Assembly (NCBI RefSeq): GCF_010915705.1
Contig: NZ_JAAIKE010000001.1
Coordinates: forward strand, 682,001 to 746,000
DNA from: Pseudotabrizicola algicola
GTDB taxonomy: Bacteria > Pseudomonadota > Alphaproteobacteria > Rhodobacterales > Rhodobacteraceae
DNA length: 64,000 bases
Reading direction: 5' to 3'
A program made the translations under genes and the position numbers. The notes below the pieces were generated by a model. That model did no database searches. It saw only the letters and a list, made by a program, of their open reading frames with translations, and had not been told where the DNA came from. Positions 61,297 to 64,000 of the stretch are shown here, piece by piece; the stretch's first letter is position 1; each line of letters opens with the position of its first letter.

Positions 61297-62634
61297 ATGC
61301 AGTTAAATCAGTCCCTTTCAGTGCGTCATTCGCTGGTCGTCAATCAGCAGTTGCGCCAAGCTATCGTTCTTCTCCAGATGGGCAACTTTGAACTTCAGTC
61401 TTTCATCGAGGCCCAATCCGAGGAAAACCCCTTTGTCGAAATCGACCGACCGACCCAGGCGCCCGCGCCTGCCCCGCGCAGCACTGTGCGTGGCAGCGAC
61501 GACGACTGGGACCGGATCGGCGCTCTTGCCGATACCCGCGGCACGTCTCTTTACACCTTTGTGGCCTCGCAGATCGGAACGCTCGGCTTGACCGACGCCG
61601 AAATCGAACTTGCGTCCGTCTTTGTCGATGCGCTGGAACCCTCTGGCTGGCTTGGCTGCGGGCTGACGGATATCGCGCAGCGTGCGGGCGTGCCGCTTGA
61701 CGATGCCACGCGCATGCTACACCGCCTTCAGGCGCTGGAACCTGCTGGGGTCTTTGCCCGCACCTTGGCCGAATGTCTGCGTCTGCAGGCGATTGACCAG
61801 GGCCTGCTGACACCGCTTTTCGATGCGGTTCTGGGCAATCTGAAGCTGCTGGCCGATGCCGATCTGTCGGGGCTTGCACGGGCCTGCGGTTCTACGCTCG
61901 CCGACCTGCGGCCCGTGCTCCGGGAACTGCGGCGGCTGGACCCAAAGCCGGGCACCCGCTTTGACAGCGAGCCGGAACCGATCCGCCCGCCGGACCTGCT
62001 GGTCAGCGCCGCACCCGAAGGCGGCTGGCAGGTGGAACTCAACCGCTCTACCCTGCCGCGCGTGGTGATCCGTGATGACGAGGCAAAGCGCCTCGGCGAC
62101 ATCGCCGAACCGCGCCGCGCAGATGCCGGTGGATACATTGCCGAAAGGCTCTCGGTGGCGCGCTGGCTGGCGCGCGCGGTGGACCATCGCAACCGCACCG
62201 TGCTGCGGATCGGCGAAGAAATCCTGCGCCGTCAGGGCGATTTTCTGACCCACGGGCCAGAGCATCTGCGCCCGATGATCCTGAAAGAGATCGCCGAAAA
62301 GGCCGGGGTGCACGAAAGCACTGTCAGCCGTGTGACAACCGGCATCTTGATGGCAACGCCGCACGGCACCTTCCCGCTGAAGCATTTCTTCACTGCCGCC
62401 CTGCCCAGCCGCGATGATACCGGCGGATCGGCCGGCGCGGTCCGTCACCGCATCGAGCGGCTGATCAAGGCCGAACCTGCGGGCACACCGCTCAGCGATG
62501 ATCAACTGGTTCAGTTGATGGAGGCGGAAGGGGTTTCGGTCGCGCGCAGAACGGTGGCGAAGTATCGCGATCAACTCAGCATCCCGCCCTCTTCGGTGCG
62601 GCGCAGACAGGCGATCTTGTCAGGGCGGGTGTAA
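61297..62634 (+). CDS. rpoN: Flagellar RNA polymerase sigma-54 factor
   Basis: The 445-residue factor has region I (SLVVNQQLRQAIVLLQMGNF, LQSFIEAQSEENPFVE), a short acidic region II and region III with the HTH (EIAEKAGVHESTVSRVTTGI). The RpoN box ARRTVAKYRDQL is present near the end. Its location inside the flagellar cluster matches the dedicated rpoN copy of R. sphaeroides Fla1. No sigma-54 site precedes it. Confidence 0.95.
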   Translation: MQLNQSLSVRHSLVVNQQLRQAIVLLQMGNFELQSFIEAQSEENPFVEIDRPTQAPAPAPRSTVRGSDDDWDRIGALADTRGTSLYTFVASQIGTLGLTDAEIELASVFVDALEPSGWLGCGLTDIAQRAGVPLDDATRMLHRLQALEPAGVFARTLAECLRLQAIDQGLLTPLFDAVLGNLKLLADADLSGLARACGSTLADLRPVLRELRRLDPKPGTRFDSEPEPIRPPDLLVSAAPEGGWQVELNRSTLPRVVIRDDEAKRLGDIAEPRRADAGGYIAERLSVARWLARAVDHRNRTVLRIGEEILRRQGDFLTHGPEHLRPMILKEIAEKAGVHESTVSRVTTGILMATPHGTFPLKHFFTAALPSRDDTGGSAGAVRHRIERLIKAEPAGTPLSDDQLVQLMEAEGVSVARRTVAKYRDQLSIPPSSVRRRQAILSGRV

Positions 62635-62660
62635 CCCGCAACCTGCGCACGCCAGCAGTC

Positions 62661-62709
62661 ATGTCCATAGAAAGGCCCGGCAAAGCTTGCCGGGCCTTTC
62701 TATGGACAT
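62661..62709. terminator. Long perfect inverted repeat, bidirectional terminator
   Basis: Two 23-bp perfect inverted arms (starting ATGTCCATAGAAAGGCCCGG) surround a 3-nt centre between the convergent rpoN and the gene at 62730. A and T runs inside the arms allow termination in both directions. It is longer than a usual terminator and may also be a cruciform or recombination site. Confidence 0.85.
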
Positions 62710-62729
62710 GACGCAGAGGCGCGAGTGCC

Positions 62730-63422
62730 TCACCCTGCGGTTTGGGCTTGACTTGCTGCGGGCAGCGGATCGAAGCGGAAACGTGCGTTGGGCCGGATCG
62801 TCTGCCATGTCTGCACCGCTTCACGCTCGCTCTGCGCTGCGATAACGCCCACGCGGTAAAACCCTGCCGCGCTGCGCGAGGCCCTGATGTGGCCGGCTCC
62901 CCCGCGCCAAAGATGCACACCCGCTGCAACCCAAAGGACAAGAACCACGGGCAAGCCTGCGGGCAAAGCCACGGCCAAGCCGGCAACCAGCGTTGCAAGC
63001 AAGGTCCACAGGCGCTGCTGCGCCAGCCACAACGCCGGAACCAACAGCGCAAAAAGCGAAGGTCGCACCGCAAAGATGTCATGGGTGCCATCCGCGTCGA
63101 CAACCACTTCCCAATTGTCGAGCAGCGCCGGTGAAAACGCCTTGAACCCGAGCCCTTCGGGCAGCGGCACTTGATCCCATTGCCCAAGGTCAAGACGATC
63201 GGCCAGCACTGTCCAGATCGCATCCTGCCGTGCAAAACTCAGGGCGACCAGCCCCGAGCTTGCGGCAAGCTCGGCCTTGAGCTTGTCGATACCCCCGGTC
63301 CAAGGCCGCCCCCCGACCCCGACCAGAACATCGCCCGACTTCAGGCCGATGGTATGGCCCAGATCGCTGGTGCGGCAGCGCCCCAGGCACAGGGTCATGC
63401 GTGCAGTTGAATGAACCGACAT
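62730..63422 (-). CDS. Unassigned membrane protein with PDZ-like start
   Basis: The product is 230 residues. The N-terminal part (GHTIGLKSGDVLVGVGGRPW) resembles a PDZ-type loop. The middle is soluble; two TM segments follow (about 130-175, PSLFALLVPALWLAQQRLWT). A DUF2628-like pattern is possible. The start at 63422 is set by AAGGA. It follows the partial gene at 63452 and may be co-transcribed. It is not a recognised flagellar gene. Confidence 0.6.
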   Translation of the reverse strand: MSVHSTARMTLCLGRCRTSDLGHTIGLKSGDVLVGVGGRPWTGGIDKLKAELAASSGLVALSFARQDAIWTVLADRLDLGQWDQVPLPEGLGFKAFSPALLDNWEVVVDADGTHDIFAVRPSLFALLVPALWLAQQRLWTLLATLVAGLAVALPAGLPVVLVLWVAAGVHLWRGGAGHIRASRSAAGFYRVGVIAAQSEREAVQTWQTIRPNARFRFDPLPAASQAQTAG

Positions 63423-63451
63423 AAGGGATTCCTTGGGGACCAGAGCAGCGT

Positions 63452-64000
63452 TCAAGGATACTTGAACGGATTGGGAACCTGCACCGCCGCCGCAGGCCGC
63501 GGCTTCGACTTCGGGGCTGGCTTTGGCGCGGGTTTGGGCACGGCGACAGGTGCCGGAGCCTCATGCACGATGACCGGAGCGGGCTTGGCGACGGGCGCGG
63601 CAATGCGCTCGGAAAGCCGCATCTGGGTTTCGGCGAGCGCTTCGATCATGTCGGTGCGCAGCTTGTCGATCTGTTCGGCCAGGCCGACCGCCTCCTCTGA
63701 CGGATCGGGTTTGGCCAACATCTGTTCAAGCTGCGCGTCCAGCTTTGCAACTTGTGCAGATACGCTTTCCTGAAGCGCGGTGTTCTCTGCCTCCAGCCCG
63801 GCGATGGCTAGGTCGAGCCGATCCAGCGCGCCGTTCATTTCGGCCAGACGCTCGACAAAGGCAGCGGCGGCGGCGGCTTGCACCTCTCCGGCCTCGCGCA
63901 GATCCGCTACGCTGCGAAGGACAAGCAAGCCGCCAAGCACCAGCACGGCAACCGAGGCGCCCCCCGCCGCCAGTGCCATCCAGCCGCTTCGACGGGCCAC
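63452..64000 (-). CDS. Single-TM coiled-coil protein, possibly cut at window edge
   Basis: The product is at least 182 residues. A TM helix (about 9-29, LAAGGASVAVLVLGGLLVLR) is followed by an Ala/Glu coiled-coil (LDLAIAGLEAENTALQESVS) and a Pro/Lys/Ala-rich tail ending VQVPNPFKYP. The first codon in the window is GTG, so the true start may lie beyond 64000. The layout recalls single-TM motor accessory proteins such as R. sphaeroides MotF, but identity cannot be judged here. Confidence 0.6.
   Translation of the reverse strand: MARRSGWMALAAGGASVAVLVLGGLLVLRSVADLREAGEVQAAAAAAFVERLAEMNGALDRLDLAIAGLEAENTALQESVSAQVAKLDAQLEQMLAKPDPSEEAVGLAEQIDKLRTDMIEALAETQMRLSERIAAPVAKPAPVIVHEAPAPVAVPKPAPKPAPKSKPRPAAAVQVPNPFKYP

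Overview
The window is a GC-rich alphaproteobacterial chromosome segment, most likely from a Rhodobacter/Cereibacter-type member of the Rhodobacterales. The reasons are a flagellar cluster of the R. sphaeroides Fla1 type (its own RpoN, a FleQ/FleT-like activator, FliA/FlgM, SltF, FlgP/FlgT, MotAB), a B12-dependent NrdJ and an alphaproteobacterial Fur. No species can be fixed from sequence alone.

Region 1 (1 to about 10660) is part of an integrated element, probably a prophage or satellite whose left end lies outside the window. A Cro-like gene and an XRE repressor diverge from a shared operator. The same 13-bp operator, ATGC-N5-GCAT, recurs at 1329-1366 in the promoter of a long early operon (1404-7449). 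That operon carries many tiny translationally coupled genes, a ParB-like protein, an adenine methyltransferase and several single-TM micropeptides. A tyrosine integrase (8055-9116) reads toward tRNA-Leu(CAA) at 10665-10749, the probable integration target. Between them lies an AT-richer two-gene cargo cassette, a soluble protein plus a 4-TM protein.

Region 2 (10800-26525) is mostly housekeeping: YpfJ-type metallopeptidase, YqaA/DedA protein, DsbB, dGTPase, ErpA-like protein, exonuclease III, RarD, DUF985 cupin, enolase, EamA transporter, Fur, and NrdJ behind a candidate NrdR box. Inside it is an unusual, neatly bounded three-gene unit on the minus strand (16914 down to 14464): a 108-residue protein with eight MTSVA motifs, seven of them in an exact 24-bp register; an unassigned helical protein; and an EamA-type exporter. 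The hairpin between genes 1 and 2, the ATGA coupling of genes 2 and 3 and the closing terminator suggest a peptide-precursor/processing/export cassette. It is the best candidate here for an undescribed system.

Region 3 (26640-32068) holds fliS, a LuxR-type response regulator, a small secreted molybdopterin-fold protein, a hybrid histidine kinase with REC and HPt domains, and a Pro/Ala-rich protein.

Region 4 (32089-64000) is the flagellar cluster. flgBCDEFGHIJKL run rightward with a giant FlgK, then sltF, fliA-flhF-flhA (leftward), flgP-flgT-flgA-flgM, a sigma-54 activator, motA-motB-fliD (leftward), fliC and rpoN. Near-consensus sigma-54 sites (TGGCAC-N5-TTGCA) precede flgB, the leftward Pro/Ala-rich gene, flgG, flhA, flgP and motA, and there is a weaker one at sltF. 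A sigma-28-like site precedes fliC. The cluster therefore carries its own cascade: activator plus RpoN for hook-basal-body genes, then FliA/FlgM for filament. The MS-ring, C-ring and most export genes are absent and presumably lie beyond the right edge.
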